A stretch of 64,000 bases of DNA from the NCBI RefSeq assembly GCF_000428045.1, contig NZ_KE386617.1:157997-221996 (forward strand), given 5' to 3'. Of this stretch, positions 1 to 9,139 are shown piece after piece. The stretch's first letter is position 1. Each line of letters starts with the position of its first letter. The notes under the pieces were generated by a model, which saw nothing but the letters and a program-made list of their open reading frames with translations, did no database searches and had not been told where the DNA came from. Origin of the DNA: Sedimenticola selenatireducens DSM 17993 (GTDB lineage Bacteria; Pseudomonadota; Gammaproteobacteria; Chromatiales; Chromatiaceae). The position numbers and the translations under genes are program-made.

Positions 1-1
1 C

Positions 2-1378
2 GTCAACTCGGCCGAATTTGCCATCGCCTACGCCGGCATTGTCAAGGCGGGCGCGGTGGTGGTCCCGGTCAACCTGCTGCTTAATCCGCGCGAGATTCTC
101 TATATCCTCAAGGATGCCGGAGTCACTGGCCTGATCTATCATCATCTGATGGCGGCGGGCGTTGCGGCCTTTCGTGATGAGCTGGCAACGCTGGGTTTTG
201 CCGTCTGTATCGGTGGTGAAGATGTCAATCCGCAGGATCTGGATTTTGCGGCACTCTGTCGGAGCGGCGCCCCGACACCCCGGCCGGTGCTTGATCCGGA
301 TGAAGATCTGGCAGCGATTCTTTACACCTCGGGAACCACCGGTCATCCCAAGGGCGCTATGCTGACCCACCGTAACCTGGTTTCCAATACCTGTAGCGTT
401 AAGGCCGCCCTGCAGTTGCGGGCGGGTGAAGATCGTCTGCTGGTGGTGTTGCCCATGTTCCACTCCTTTGCCGCCACTGTCGGCACCCTGACACCTCTGT
501 TGCATGGATTCAGTCTGGCGCCGGTACCGAAGTTTGATCCTGTCACGGTCTCGGAAGTGATCGAGGCGGTGGGAGCCACGGTGTTTCTCGGTGTTCCCAG
601 CATGTATAACGTGCTGTTGCGTATGCCGGAGGAGCAGGTCAGGCGCTGGTCGAGTATCCGCTATTGCGTATCCGGTGGCGCCGCCATGCCGGAGGCGATC
701 ATGCACCAGTTTGAGGAGCGTTTTGGCATGCCGGTGTGTGAGGGGGATGGGCCGACCGAGTGTTCGCCGGTCACCTGTGTCAACCCGGTCGACGGGGTGC
801 GAAAACCGGCCTCGGTCGGACTGCCGGTACCGGAGGTGGAGATGGAAATTTACGATGACGCCGGCCAGCGGATCGGTATCGACAGCATTGGTGAAATCTG
901 TGTCAAGGGACCCAATGTGATGAAGGGGTACTGGAATCTGCCCGAAGAAACTGCCGAGAGTTTCTTTGGTGAATGGGTAAGGACGGGGGATCTCGGCTAC
1001 AAGGATGCCGATGGCTATGTCTATATTGTCGATCGCAAAAAGGACATGATTATTGTGAACGGCATGAATGTTTATCCGCGCATGGTGGAGGAGTTGCTCT
1101 ATGCCCATCCGGCGATTCTGGAGGCCGCGGTCGTTGGCGAGCCGAGCGAACTGCATGGTGAGATCCCCGTGGCTTACGTGGTATTGAAAGAGGATGAACA
1201 GCTTGCCGCAGCCGAGATCAGGGCCTATTGTCGCGAAAACCTGGGGCGGCATGAGGTGCCGAGGAAGATCCAACTCTGTCCAAACCTGCCCAAGAATGCG
1301 GCCGGTAAGATACTCAAGCGGGAACTGCGCAAGAGTGGGGAGCTTGAGCGGGGAATCGATATCCGCAGCCCGGATTGA
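2..1378 (+). CDS. Acyl-CoA synthetase (AMP-binding), 5' truncated by window edge
   Basis: The reading frame is open from base 2, so the true start lies before the window and about 458 C-terminal residues are visible. Members of this adenylate-forming family activate fatty acids to acyl-CoA through an acyl-AMP intermediate. The P-loop-like motif YTSGTTGHPKG is clear, followed by the A5-type motif, which here reads GDGPTECSP rather than the common GYGLTE. Further on are the RTGDLG motif with its ATP-ribose-binding Asp, the hinge YIVDRKKDMI and the C-terminal PKNAAGKILKREL with the adenylation Lys. All core motifs are intact, so the enzyme should be active. The substrate chain length cannot be read from sequence. 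Confidence 0.9.
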   Translation, partial: VNSAEFAIAYAGIVKAGAVVVPVNLLLNPREILYILKDAGVTGLIYHHLMAAGVAAFRDELATLGFAVCIGGEDVNPQDLDFAALCRSGAPTPRPVLDPDEDLAAILYTSGTTGHPKGAMLTHRNLVSNTCSVKAALQLRAGEDRLLVVLPMFHSFAATVGTLTPLLHGFSLAPVPKFDPVTVSEVIEAVGATVFLGVPSMYNVLLRMPEEQVRRWSSIRYCVSGGAAMPEAIMHQFEERFGMPVCEGDGPTECSPVTCVNPVDGVRKPASVGLPVPEVEMEIYDDAGQRIGIDSIGEICVKGPNVMKGYWNLPEETAESFFGEWVRTGDLGYKDADGYVYIVDRKKDMIIVNGMNVYPRMVEELLYAHPAILEAAVVGEPSELHGEIPVAYVVLKEDEQLAAAEIRAYCRENLGRHEVPRKIQLCPNLPKNAAGKILKRELRKSGELERGIDIRSPD

Positions 1379-1488
1379 GCAAAAAGTTCACGCAGGGGTA
1401 TGGCGAAGTTTTTTCGCAGTTCAAGCGTGGCGCAGGTGGCAGGGGTGGCTTCAGCCGCGACGGCCAGTCTTGCCAAAGGCTTCATGAA

Positions 1489-1518
1489 TTGACCTTTCCC
1501 CGGCGGCCTCTCTATAAT
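1489..1518 (+). promoter_or_regulatory. Sigma-70-type promoter for tRNA-Leu
   Basis: TTGACC at 1489-1494 and a perfect TATAAT at 1513-1518 are separated by 18 bases. The tRNA begins 12 bases after the -10 box, which places the start just ahead of the mature 5' end. Confidence 0.7.
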
Positions 1519-1530
1519 CAGCCCCGATAT

Positions 1531-1615
<85 letters not shown>

Positions 1616-2045
1616 TTCTCTTTTTTAGCCATGTTTTCTCGCTTTGATCATCCCGGTTTTCCTGGCTCATGTGGACCCGTGTGGCATAACTGCTTCCCTT
1701 TTGTGTCTGTGAGGCCCGGGATTCACGCCGCTTTTCCCTGGCATGATCCGACCTTAGCGGCAAAATACGCTTTAATATAGGTTGTTTTTAGGTACAATAG
1801 CCGGCTTATTTGCAAGTGGCTGTGTACATTTCAATCTCGGTAGAAGTTATCTAATAACTTGATTTACATGAGGTTAGTAACAGTTCTTCGAAGCGTGTCC
1901 GGATACTGAACGGGGTGCTGTGTCCCTTCGGTTGCCGACCGGTTATACCGCCCCGAACGGGCTAACTTTCGGCTACTGCGTCAGCGGTAACCACTTTTAA
2001 CTAAAGACAGAGGAATGGCAGTAAACACTGCCAGAAGAGGTTTTC
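1616..2045 (+). other. Intergenic region and structured leader before tig
   Basis: No gene is visible in these 430 bases. A -10-like TACAAT lies at 1793-1798 without a good -35. Downstream are perfect small inverted repeats: AAGTTAT/ATAACTT with a 3-base loop (1844-1860), GCCC/GGGC (1950-1962) and TGGCAGT/ACTGCCA with loop AAAC (2016-2033). The last ends directly against the purine-rich ribosome binding site of tig (about 2034-2040). If the -10 is real, the tig mRNA has a leader of about 240 bases. Confidence 0.4.
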
Positions 2046-3371
2046 ATGCAAGTGTCGGTTGAAGCGAGTGAAGGGCTTGAGCGTCGTATGACAGTTGAAC
2101 TCCCTGCTGAGAAGGTAAATCAGGCAGTGGAGAAACGGCTGAAAGAGATTGCACGGACCGTCAGGCTGGATGGTTTTCGCCCGGGCAAGGTGCCTCTGTC
2201 GGTAGTACGCAAGCGTTTTTCCAATGATGCCAAACAGGAGGTGTTTGGCGATCTGGTGCAGTCCAGCTATTTTGAAGCGCTGATGCAGGAGAAGTTGAAT
2301 CCTGCCGGAGAGCCTGCCATCGAGCCGGTGGAAAAAAGTGTCAATGAAGGCATGGCTTATGTGGCGGTTTTTGAAGTGATGCCGGAGGTCACTCTCAATT
2401 CACTGGGTGATGTAACGATAAAACGCCCTGTGGTGGAAGTGACCGATGAAGATCTGAACGAAATGGTTGAGAAGTTGCGCAAACAACGGATTACCTGGAA
2501 TGAAGTGGATCGCGCGGCGCAGGAAGGTGATCAGATCACCATCAATTTCAAAGGCTACATGGATGGCGAGGCCTTTGAAGGGGGCTCTGCAGAAGGCATT
2601 CCACTGGAACTGGGTTCCAAGGGCATGATCGAAGGTTTTGAGGAGGGGTTGGTTGGTGCCAAGGCCGGTGAGGCGCGTACCCTGGAGCTGACCTTCCCCG
2701 AGAGCTACCATGCAGAAAAGCTGGCAGGTAAACCCGCCACATTCGAGGTTGAGGTTACCAAGGTTTCTGAAGCGGTACTGCCCGAGGTTAATGAAGAGTT
2801 TACCAAGGCCTTCGGCATCTCCGAAGAGGGCGTAGACGGATTCTATAAAGAGATCCGCGCCAACATGACCCGTGAGCTCGAGGATAAGATCCGCAGTCTT
2901 GTTAAAGAACAGGCGATGGATGCACTGTTGCAGGTCAATGATCTGGAAGTGCCGAAGGCGCTGGTCAAGCGTGAGGCCGAGGTATTACTGCAGCAGACCA
3001 AGGCCAATCTGGCCCAGGGTGGCCAGGGGAATAACCTCAATCTGCCGGTTGAGCTGTTTGAGGATCAGGCAAAGAAACGTGTTACCCTTGGACTGATCAT
3101 TGCAGAGGTTCTTAGTAGTAACAATATTGAGTTGGATGAAGATCGGGTACGTCAGAAGATTGAGCAATTTGCCCAGTCATATGAAGATCCCCAGCAGGTT
3201 GTTGATTACTATTACGGTAATAAAGAACAACTTTCCGGTATCCAGAACCTGGTTCTTGAAGATCAGGTGGTGGATTGGGTGCTTGATCAGGTCAAGGTTG
3301 AGGATGCCGCAAAAGGCTTTGACGAAGTGATGAATCCGGCAACGCCGGATGTCGATGCGGTAAACGAATAA
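2046..3371 (+). CDS. tig: Trigger factor, ribosome-associated chaperone
   Basis: Trigger factor binds near the ribosome exit tunnel and shields nascent chains; it also has an FKBP-type prolyl isomerase domain. At 441 residues it has normal length. The ribosome-docking signature GFRPGKVP is at about residues 43-50. The FKBP-like domain (about 150-245) carries GDQITINFKGYMDG and the flap segment ending MIEGFEEGLVG. The rest is the helical chaperone cradle, with an acidic C-terminus. The start is supported by AGAAGAGG upstream. It leads a tig-clpP-clpX-lon quality-control cluster, and clpP follows after only 27 bases, implying one transcript. Confidence 0.97.
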   Translation: MQVSVEASEGLERRMTVELPAEKVNQAVEKRLKEIARTVRLDGFRPGKVPLSVVRKRFSNDAKQEVFGDLVQSSYFEALMQEKLNPAGEPAIEPVEKSVNEGMAYVAVFEVMPEVTLNSLGDVTIKRPVVEVTDEDLNEMVEKLRKQRITWNEVDRAAQEGDQITINFKGYMDGEAFEGGSAEGIPLELGSKGMIEGFEEGLVGAKAGEARTLELTFPESYHAEKLAGKPATFEVEVTKVSEAVLPEVNEEFTKAFGISEEGVDGFYKEIRANMTRELEDKIRSLVKEQAMDALLQVNDLEVPKALVKREAEVLLQQTKANLAQGGQGNNLNLPVELFEDQAKKRVTLGLIIAEVLSSNNIELDEDRVRQKIEQFAQSYEDPQQVVDYYYGNKEQLSGIQNLVLEDQVVDWVLDQVKVEDAAKGFDEVMNPATPDVDAVNE

Positions 3372-3398
3372 AGCCAGGATATAAAGGATCAATTCAGC

Positions 3399-4043
3399 AT
3401 GACCGATATACGAAATATGGGCGGATTGGATGCAACGAATCTGGGACTGATTCCCATGGTGGTCGAACAGACATCAAGGGGGGAGCGTTCTTATGATATC
3501 TATTCGCGACTGCTCAAGGAGCGCGTTATCTTCCTGGTCGGTCAGGTTGAAGACAACATGGCCAATCTGATCGTGGCCCAGTTGCTTTTCCTGGAGTCTG
3601 AGAATCCGGACAAGGATATCCATATCTACATAAATTCACCCGGCGGTTCCGTGAGTGCCGGGCTGGCAATCTATGACACCATGCAGTTTGTAAAACCCCA
3701 TATCAGCACCATGTGCATAGGTCAGGCGGCCAGTATGGGTGCACTGTTGCTGGCTGGTGGAGAAAAGGGCAAGCGTTATTGTCTGCCCAACTCCCGAATG
3801 ATGATCCACCAACCCCTGGGTGGTTTTCAGGGACAGGCAACGGATATCGAGATCCACGCCAAGGAGATTCTCCTGTTACGTGACAAGCTGAACAATATTA
3901 TGGCCACGCACACCGGGCAGTCGCTCGAGACCATCGCGAAGGATACCGATCGTGATAATTTCATGAGCGGCGAGAATGCGGTTGCCTACGGACTTATCGA
4001 TAAAGTACTGAGTCGGCGTCCTGACGGTGCTGCTGCCGAGTGA
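3399..4043 (+). CDS. clpP: ATP-dependent Clp protease proteolytic subunit
   Basis: This is the serine peptidase subunit that forms the tetradecameric chamber fed by ClpX or ClpA. The 214 residues include the catalytic Ser112 in GQAASMGA, His137 in MMIHQPLGG and the Asp of the KDTDRDNF segment (about residue 186). The N-terminal stretch before [19 protein letters not shown] is the usual propeptide. AAGGA lies about 12 bases before the ATG, and tig ends 27 bases upstream, so the two are probably co-transcribed. Confidence 0.98.
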   Translation: MTDIRNMGGLDATNLGLIPMVVEQTSRGERSYDIYSRLLKERVIFLVGQVEDNMANLIVAQLLFLESENPDKDIHIYINSPGGSVSAGLAIYDTMQFVKPHISTMCIGQAASMGALLLAGGEKGKRYCLPNSRMMIHQPLGGFQGQATDIEIHAKEILLLRDKLNNIMATHTGQSLETIAKDTDRDNFMSGENAVAYGLIDKVLSRRPDGAAAE

Positions 4044-4138
4044 TTTTCTCGGATTAACAGCCTGTTTTTATTGGAAAAATTGATATATTTTTCACTGTGG
4101 CTTCAACTCGTTTCATCCAGGTGATTATGTGTTGGGGG

Positions 4139-4167
4139 TTGTAATGAAGTTCGATCAGCCTTATACA
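4139..4167 (+). promoter_or_regulatory. Possible promoter for clpX
   Basis: TTGTAA (4139-4144) and TATACA (4162-4167) are 17 bases apart in the 173-base gap before clpX. Each hexamer matches consensus at four of six positions. It would let clpX be transcribed separately from tig-clpP. Confidence 0.4.
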
Positions 4168-4216
4168 TTATTTATGACAGAAAGCGGGTTGACTGAAATA
4201 GCGAGAGGATGGCTTC

Positions 4217-5488
4217 ATGGGTGACGACAAGACAAGAGGCGATGACGGCAAGTTGCTTTATTGCTCATTCTGCGGAAAGAGTCAGCATGAAGTTCGTAAG
4301 CTCATAGCCGGTCCATCGGTATTTATCTGTGATGAGTGCGTAGAGCTGTGCAACGACATTATCCGTGAGGAGATGCAGGAAGGCAGTGTCGAGAGCGCTG
4401 GAAAACTGCCGAAACCTCACGAACTGAGTGCGTTGCTTGATCAATATGTGATTGGTCAGGCTCGAGCAAAAAAAGTGCTTTCGGTGGCGGTGTACAATCA
4501 CTACAAGCGGCTTGATACCAGCAAGAACAAGGACGAGATCGAGATCGCCAAGAGTAATATCCTGCTGATCGGTCCAACCGGATCCGGTAAGACCCTGTTG
4601 GCTGAGACGCTTGCACGGATGCTCAATGTGCCATTCACCATCGCTGATGCCACCACGCTCACCGAAGCCGGTTATGTAGGTGAGGATGTCGAGAATATCA
4701 TTCAGAAGCTGTTGCAGAAGTGTGATTATGATGTTGAAAAGGCTCAGACCGGTATTGTCTATATTGATGAAATCGACAAGATTTCCCGCAAATCAGACAA
4801 TCCCTCCATCACCCGTGACGTGTCCGGCGAGGGTGTACAGCAGGCATTGTTGAAACTGATAGAGGGAACGGTTGCCTCGGTTCCGCCCCAGGGCGGTCGC
4901 AAGCATCCCCAGCAGGAATTTCTGCAGGTGGATACCTCCAATATTCTGTTCGTGGTGGGCGGTGCCTTTGCCGGTCTTGATAAGGTGATTCGTAATCGCT
5001 CCGAGAAAGGGGGAATCGGTTTCTCGGCGGAGGTGCACAGCAAGGATGTTTCCCGCAAGGTGGGCGAGATTCTAACCAACGTGGAACCGGAGGACCTGAT
5101 TCAGTACGGACTGATTCCCGAGTTTGTCGGCAGGCTGCCCGTGGTGGCAACCCTTGAGGAACTTGATGAAGAGGCCCTGGTGCGTATTCTTACAGAACCC
5201 AAGAATGCCCTGGTGAAGCAGTACCATCGTCTGTTCGAGATGGAAGATTGTGAACTGGAGTTCCGGTCGGATGCCCTGTCCGCGATTGCGCGTAAGGCGA
5301 TGGAGCGGAAAACGGGGGCCCGAGGTCTGCGAACCATTATGGAGCAGGTGTTGCTGGATACCATGTATGACCTGCCGTCACTGGAAAACGTCTCCAAAGT
5401 GGTGGTGGATGAGGCGGTTATCACCGGTGAAAATGCCCCCTACATTATTTATGAAGGTGGTGAGAAGAAGATGGTTGCGGCTGATTGA
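4217..5488 (+). CDS. clpX: ClpX unfoldase, ATPase subunit of ClpXP
   Basis: ClpX is a hexameric AAA+ unfoldase that recognises tagged substrates and threads them into ClpP. The N-terminal zinc-binding domain is complete (CSFCGKS then CDECVELC, residues about 16-42). The Walker A motif is GPTGSGKT (about 117-124) and Walker B is IVYIDEID (about 178-185). The pore loop GYVGEDVEN and the sensor 2 segment GARGLR are present. At 423 residues the length is typical. GAGAGG precedes the ATG. It lies 173 bases after clpP, with its own candidate promoter in between. Confidence 0.98.
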   Translation: MGDDKTRGDDGKLLYCSFCGKSQHEVRKLIAGPSVFICDECVELCNDIIREEMQEGSVESAGKLPKPHELSALLDQYVIGQARAKKVLSVAVYNHYKRLDTSKNKDEIEIAKSNILLIGPTGSGKTLLAETLARMLNVPFTIADATTLTEAGYVGEDVENIIQKLLQKCDYDVEKAQTGIVYIDEIDKISRKSDNPSITRDVSGEGVQQALLKLIEGTVASVPPQGGRKHPQQEFLQVDTSNILFVVGGAFAGLDKVIRNRSEKGGIGFSAEVHSKDVSRKVGEILTNVEPEDLIQYGLIPEFVGRLPVVATLEELDEEALVRILTEPKNALVKQYHRLFEMEDCELEFRSDALSAIARKAMERKTGARGLRTIMEQVLLDTMYDLPSLENVSKVVVDEAVITGENAPYIIYEGGEKKMVAAD

Positions 5489-5507
5489 TCATGTCATGTG
5501 CTGAAAG

Positions 5508-5569
5508 CCGGACAGGCTCATGTCCGGTTTATATAAAACCGCTGACCGGGTTACAAGGCAGCGGTTTTT
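5508..5569 (+). terminator. Intrinsic terminator after clpX
   Basis: Two hairpins follow the clpX stop codon. The first is CCGGACA/TGTCCGG (5508-5527). The second, AAAACCGCTG/CAGCGGTTTT (5535-5568), has a 10-bp stem whose 3' arm ends in a run of five T. The second is the more convincing terminator. Confidence 0.75.
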
Positions 5570-5665
5570 CTGCTTTAACCGGGTTCATTAAACTAATGCC
5601 TTGATTAATCGGGCCAGCGTCAGGGCCGCTGATGCTATTACCCTGTAAAGTGCGCTGCCTAATAA

Positions 5666-5695
5666 CTTGAAATGTTCGAGCTAAGCCCCCACCAT
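5666..5695 (+). promoter_or_regulatory. Sigma-32-type heat-shock promoter for lon
   Basis: CTTGAAA at 5666-5672 is followed after 13 bases by CCCCCACC (from 5686). This fits the RpoH consensus (CTTGAAA, 13-14 bases, CCCCATNT) in both elements and spacing. It lies about 125 bases before the lon start, and lon belongs to the sigma-32 regulon in Escherichia coli. Confidence 0.7.
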
Positions 5696-5822
5696 CCACT
5701 GAACGGCAGGATCGTGATATGCCGCTACCCATTCCGCACTATTGGATGACAAGTCAGTTTGACGGGCGACTGCTATGCAGTCATGCAGCAGCCAATAGGC
5801 CGTAACAGAAGGAGTGCCCTCC

Positions 5823-8273
5823 ATGGGTCAAGACGATATAAGTAATCCCCGGATAGCAGATTCGGTTACAAAAATCCCCGTGCTTCCGTTGCGGGATGTA
5901 GTGGTTTATCCGCATATGGTGATACCGCTTTTTGTTGGCCGTGAAAAGTCCATCAAGGCGCTGGATGCAGCCATGAGAGAGGACAAGCAGATCATCCTGG
6001 TGGCGCAAAAAAGTGCGGAGACCGATGAGCCGGCGGTTGCGGATATGTACACGGTTGGAACCCTGGCGAATATCCTTCAGCTGCTCAAACTGCCGGATGG
6101 TACGGTAAAAGTGCTGGTCGAGGGTGGCTCACGTTCCAAACTAAGCGATATTTCTGAGGCGGATGGCTATTTTTCGGCCGAATTTTCCCGTGTCGAGGAT
6201 GTCACGCCGGATGATGATCGGGAGCTCGAGGTCCTGATGCGTTCGGCCATTGCGCTGTTCGATCAGTATGTAAAGCTGAATAAAAAGATACCCCCTGAAG
6301 TGCTCACCTCACTTTCCAGCATTGAGTCTCCCAGTCGTCTGGCAGATACCATGGCTGCTCACATGTCACTGAAGCTGGATGAAAAGCAGGGTGTGCTTGA
6401 GATGGCAAATATAGGTGACCGTCTGGAACACCTGATGAGCCTGATGGAGGCCGAGAATGATCTGCTGCAGATGGAAAAGCGGATTCGCGGCCGGGTCAAG
6501 CGCCAGATGGAAAAGAACCAACGCGAGTATTATCTGAATGAACAGATGAAAGCGATTCAGAAAGAGTTGGGCGAGATGGATGAGGCGCCCAATGAGATCG
6601 AAGATCTGGAAAACCGCATTGAGTCCGCGGGCATGCCGAAGGAGGCCAAGACCAAGGCGGTGGCGGAACTGAACAAGTTGAAGCTGATGTCACCAATGTC
6701 CGCAGAGGCCTCTGTGGTGAGAAACTACATTGATACCCTGGTGAATGTGCCGTGGAAGAAACGCAGCAAGATTCGCAATGACCTAAAGGCTGCGGAAGAT
6801 GTGTTGGAAAAGGATCACTATGGTCTGGAGAAAGTAAAAGAGCGGATTATCGAGTATCTGGCTGTGCAGCAGCGGGTGCGCAAACTGAAGGGTCCTATTC
6901 TTTGCTTGGTGGGGCCCCCGGGTGTTGGTAAGACCTCGGTCGGGCAGTCGATTGCCCGCGCGACCAATCGTAAATTTATACGTATGGCGCTCGGTGGTGT
7001 GCGTGACGAGGCGGAAATTCGTGGGCATCGGCGCACCTATATCGGCGCGCTGCCGGGAAAAATAATCCAGAACCTGTCAAAGATAGGTACCAGGAACCCA
7101 CTGTTCCTGTTGGATGAAATCGACAAGATGGCCATGGATTTCCGTGGCGACCCGGCTTCCGCGCTGCTTGAAGTGCTGGACCCCGAGCAGAATCATACCT
7201 TTGGAGATCATTACCTGGAGGTGGATTTTGATCTGTCGGAAGTGATGTTTGTGGCCACCGCCAACACACTGAATGTACCGGCTGCCTTGCTGGATCGTAT
7301 GGAAGTGATACGGCTGTCGGGATACACCGAGGATGAAAAGGTCAATATCGCCATGCGTTATCTGGTGCCCAAGCAGATTGAGAACAATGGTTTGAAGGCG
7401 ACCGAGATCGTGTTCAAGGAGGCAGTAATCCGTGACATTATCCGTTATTACAGCCGCGAAGCCGGTGTGCGGAATCTGGAGCGGGAAATCTCCAAAATCT
7501 GTCGTAAAGTGGTCAAGGACATTCTTCTGACCAAGTCCGGCAAGAAGGTGACTATTACACCGGCAAGCCTGGATAAATATTTGGGTGTGAAACGCTTCAG
7601 ATATGGCGAGGTGGAGGACTATGATCAGGTCGGTCAGGTGACGGGACTGGCGTGGACCGAAGTAGGTGGAGAACTGCTGAAGATTGAAACGGCCCTGGTG
7701 CCCGGCAAGGGTCGACTGACCCACACCGGGCAGTTGGGCGATGTGATGCAGGAGTCGATCCAGGCGGCAATGACGGTAGTCAGAAGTCGGGCGGCGGCAC
7801 TGGGCATCGAGAACGATTTCTATCAGAAACTGGATGTGCATGTTCACGTGCCGGAGGGGGCGACTCCGAAGGATGGTCCCAGTGCCGGTATCGGTATGTG
7901 TACCTGCCTGGTCTCCGCATTGACGCAGATACCGGTAAGAGCAGACGTCGCCATGACGGGTGAAATCACACTCCGGGGTGAGGTGCTGCCCATCGGCGGT
8001 CTGAAAGAGAAGTTGCTGGCTGCTCACCGCGGGGGGATCAAGACGGTGATCATACCCGAAGAGAACGAACGTGATCTCGTCGAGATACCCAAGAACATCA
8101 AGCAGAATCTTGAAATTCTGCCTGTCCGTTGGGTAGAGCAGGCGCTGGAGATTGCGCTGGTTCATATGCCGACGCCGCTACAAGAACAGAGTGACATTGC
8201 CGAGGTTGCCAAGAGTAAGCCGCGAACGGCAAAGAAAAGTGTCAAGAAGGGTGGCGGCTTGACCCGACACTGA
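5823..8273 (+). CDS. lon: ATP-dependent Lon protease
   Basis: Lon is a AAA+ serine protease that degrades misfolded and regulatory proteins in the cytoplasm. I place the start at the ATG at 5823 (816 residues), because AAGGAG at 5809-5814 is 8 bases upstream; an in-frame GTG at 5814 overlaps that site. The N-terminal substrate-binding domain begins with [16 protein letters not shown]. Walker A is GPPGVGKTS and Walker B is [10 protein letters not shown]. The protease domain carries the catalytic Ser687 in KDGPSAG and the Lys of [14 protein letters not shown]. The C-terminus is a short Lys-rich tail. A sigma-32-type promoter lies upstream. Confidence 0.98.
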   Translation: MGQDDISNPRIADSVTKIPVLPLRDVVVYPHMVIPLFVGREKSIKALDAAMREDKQIILVAQKSAETDEPAVADMYTVGTLANILQLLKLPDGTVKVLVEGGSRSKLSDISEADGYFSAEFSRVEDVTPDDDRELEVLMRSAIALFDQYVKLNKKIPPEVLTSLSSIESPSRLADTMAAHMSLKLDEKQGVLEMANIGDRLEHLMSLMEAENDLLQMEKRIRGRVKRQMEKNQREYYLNEQMKAIQKELGEMDEAPNEIEDLENRIESAGMPKEAKTKAVAELNKLKLMSPMSAEASVVRNYIDTLVNVPWKKRSKIRNDLKAAEDVLEKDHYGLEKVKERIIEYLAVQQRVRKLKGPILCLVGPPGVGKTSVGQSIARATNRKFIRMALGGVRDEAEIRGHRRTYIGALPGKIIQNLSKIGTRNPLFLLDEIDKMAMDFRGDPASALLEVLDPEQNHTFGDHYLEVDFDLSEVMFVATANTLNVPAALLDRMEVIRLSGYTEDEKVNIAMRYLVPKQIENNGLKATEIVFKEAVIRDIIRYYSREAGVRNLEREISKICRKVVKDILLTKSGKKVTITPASLDKYLGVKRFRYGEVEDYDQVGQVTGLAWTEVGGELLKIETALVPGKGRLTHTGQLGDVMQESIQAAMTVVRSRAAALGIENDFYQKLDVHVHVPEGATPKDGPSAGIGMCTCLVSALTQIPVRADVAMTGEITLRGEVLPIGGLKEKLLAAHRGGIKTVIIPEENERDLVEIPKNIKQNLEILPVRWVEQALEIALVHMPTPLQEQSDIAEVAKSKPRTAKKSVKKGGGLTRH

Positions 8274-8499
8274 TCGATACCCAGCTTTTATCGTCAAAAC
8301 CGCACCGCGGGAGGAAATTAATCGATTTCTTCCTGTCGTGTGCTGTTGTTAGTGTGTTACCGGTTGTATTGTGTGCCGAAACAACGGGTTGTCCGGTCGA
8401 GTGAATCGGCCGTATAGGTTTTGGTGTTTTATTTATGTGTGACGGGTGTGTGTATTCGCCTGGAAACCGCATAAAATTAGGCTTTTGGGACTTGTTTGC

Positions 8500-8529
8500 T
8501 TGACACTTCTTCCGGGCCACTGGTATAAA
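8500..8529 (+). promoter_or_regulatory. Sigma-70 promoter of hupB
   Basis: A perfect TTGACA (8500-8505) and TATAAA (8524-8529) are separated by 18 bases. The predicted start near 8537 leaves an untranslated leader of about 86 bases. Confidence 0.75.
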
Positions 8530-8578
8530 TTGACCCCGTTTCGCACACCTGCAACGGTAGCTGATAAAGTTTTAACCC

Positions 8579-8600
8579 ACGCTGCTCACAGCGTTTTTTT
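8579..8600 (+). terminator. Terminator-like hairpin inside the hupB leader (possible attenuator)
   Basis: The stem ACGCTG (8579-8584), loop CTCA and CAGCGT (8589-8594) pair perfectly and run straight into seven T (8594-8600). This is the form of an intrinsic terminator. It lies downstream of the only good promoter and 22 bases before the hupB start codon. It could instead end read-through from lon, but it would act on hupB transcripts too. Confidence 0.55.
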
Positions 8601-8622
8601 ATAACCTTAGGGGAGACGACTA

Positions 8623-8895
8623 ATGAATAAGACGGAACTGATCGATGCGATGGCAGATTCTGCAGATATATCCAAAGCAGCCGCTGGTCGCGCACTGGAT
8701 GGTATGATTGCAGCCATCACCGAGGCGCTGAAAAGTGGGGATCAAGTATCAGTCATCGGCTTCGGTTCTTTCTCCGTGCGTGAGCGAGCTGCGCGCACTG
8801 GTCGGAACCCACAGACCGGCGCTACCATCGAGATTAAGGCATCCAAGAATCCTTCATTCAAGGCTGGTAAAGCCCTTAAGGATGCCGTAAACTAG
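8623..8895 (+). CDS. hupB: DNA-binding protein HU
   Basis: HU is a small dimeric nucleoid protein that bends DNA without strong sequence preference. The 90-residue protein begins [11 protein letters not shown] and carries the signature [21 protein letters not shown], with the Pro-containing beta arm used for DNA contact. It ends with [25 protein letters not shown] (8609-8615) is its ribosome binding site. The beta-subunit name rests on its place right after lon. The tRNA-Val gene starts only 12 bases after the stop, so mRNA and tRNAs probably share a transcript. Confidence 0.95.
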   Translation: MNKTELIDAMADSADISKAAAGRALDGMIAAITEALKSGDQVSVIGFGSFSVRERAARTGRNPQTGATIEIKASKNPSFKAGKALKDAVN

Positions 8896-8907
8896 CGCGC
8901 CTTCAGC

Positions 8908-8983
8908 GGGTGCTTAGCTCAGCTGGGAGAGCATCGCCCTTACAAGGCGAGGGTCGGGGGTTCGATCCCCTCAGCACCCACCA
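8908..8983 (+). tRNA. tRNA-Val (UAC)
   Basis: Acceptor stem GGGTGCT/AGCACCC, an anticodon loop CTTACAA giving UAC, the T loop TTCGATC and an encoded CCA are all visible. Length is 76 bases. It starts 12 bases after hupB and is 5 bases before tRNA-Asp. Confidence 0.97.
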
Positions 8984-8988
8984 TTTTC

Positions 8989-9065
8989 GGAGCGGTAGTT
9001 CAGTTGGTTAGAATACCGGCCTGTCACGCCGGGGGTCGCGGGTTCGAGCCCCGTCCGCTCCGCCA
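8989..9065 (+). tRNA. tRNA-Asp (GUC)
   Basis: Acceptor stem GGAGCGG/CCGCTCC, an anticodon loop CTGTCAC giving GUC, T loop TTCGAGC and an encoded CCA. Length is 77 bases. An intrinsic terminator follows 14 bases later. Confidence 0.97.
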
Positions 9066-9079
9066 TAGGTGAGAAGATG

Positions 9080-9109
9080 CGGGGTATCCTAGGATACCCC
9101 GTTTTTTTT
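9080..9109 (+). terminator. Intrinsic terminator after the tRNA pair
   Basis: A perfect 10-bp stem CGGGGTATCC/GGATACCCCG with a two-base centre (9080-9101) is followed by eight T. It ends the hupB-tRNA-Val-tRNA-Asp unit. Confidence 0.9.
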
Positions 9110-9139
9110 ACTATCCAGATTTCGGATTTCAGGTACGTC

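Larger units (their letters stand above)
8274..8622 (+). other. Intergenic region between lon and hupB with promoter and leader hairpin
   Basis: No gene is visible in these 349 bases. The first 220 bases hold no clear terminator for lon, only an imperfect AGGAAAT...ATTTCTTCCT repeat near 8313-8335. The last 120 bases hold the hupB promoter, a terminator-like hairpin and the ribosome binding site, listed separately. Confidence 0.5.
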
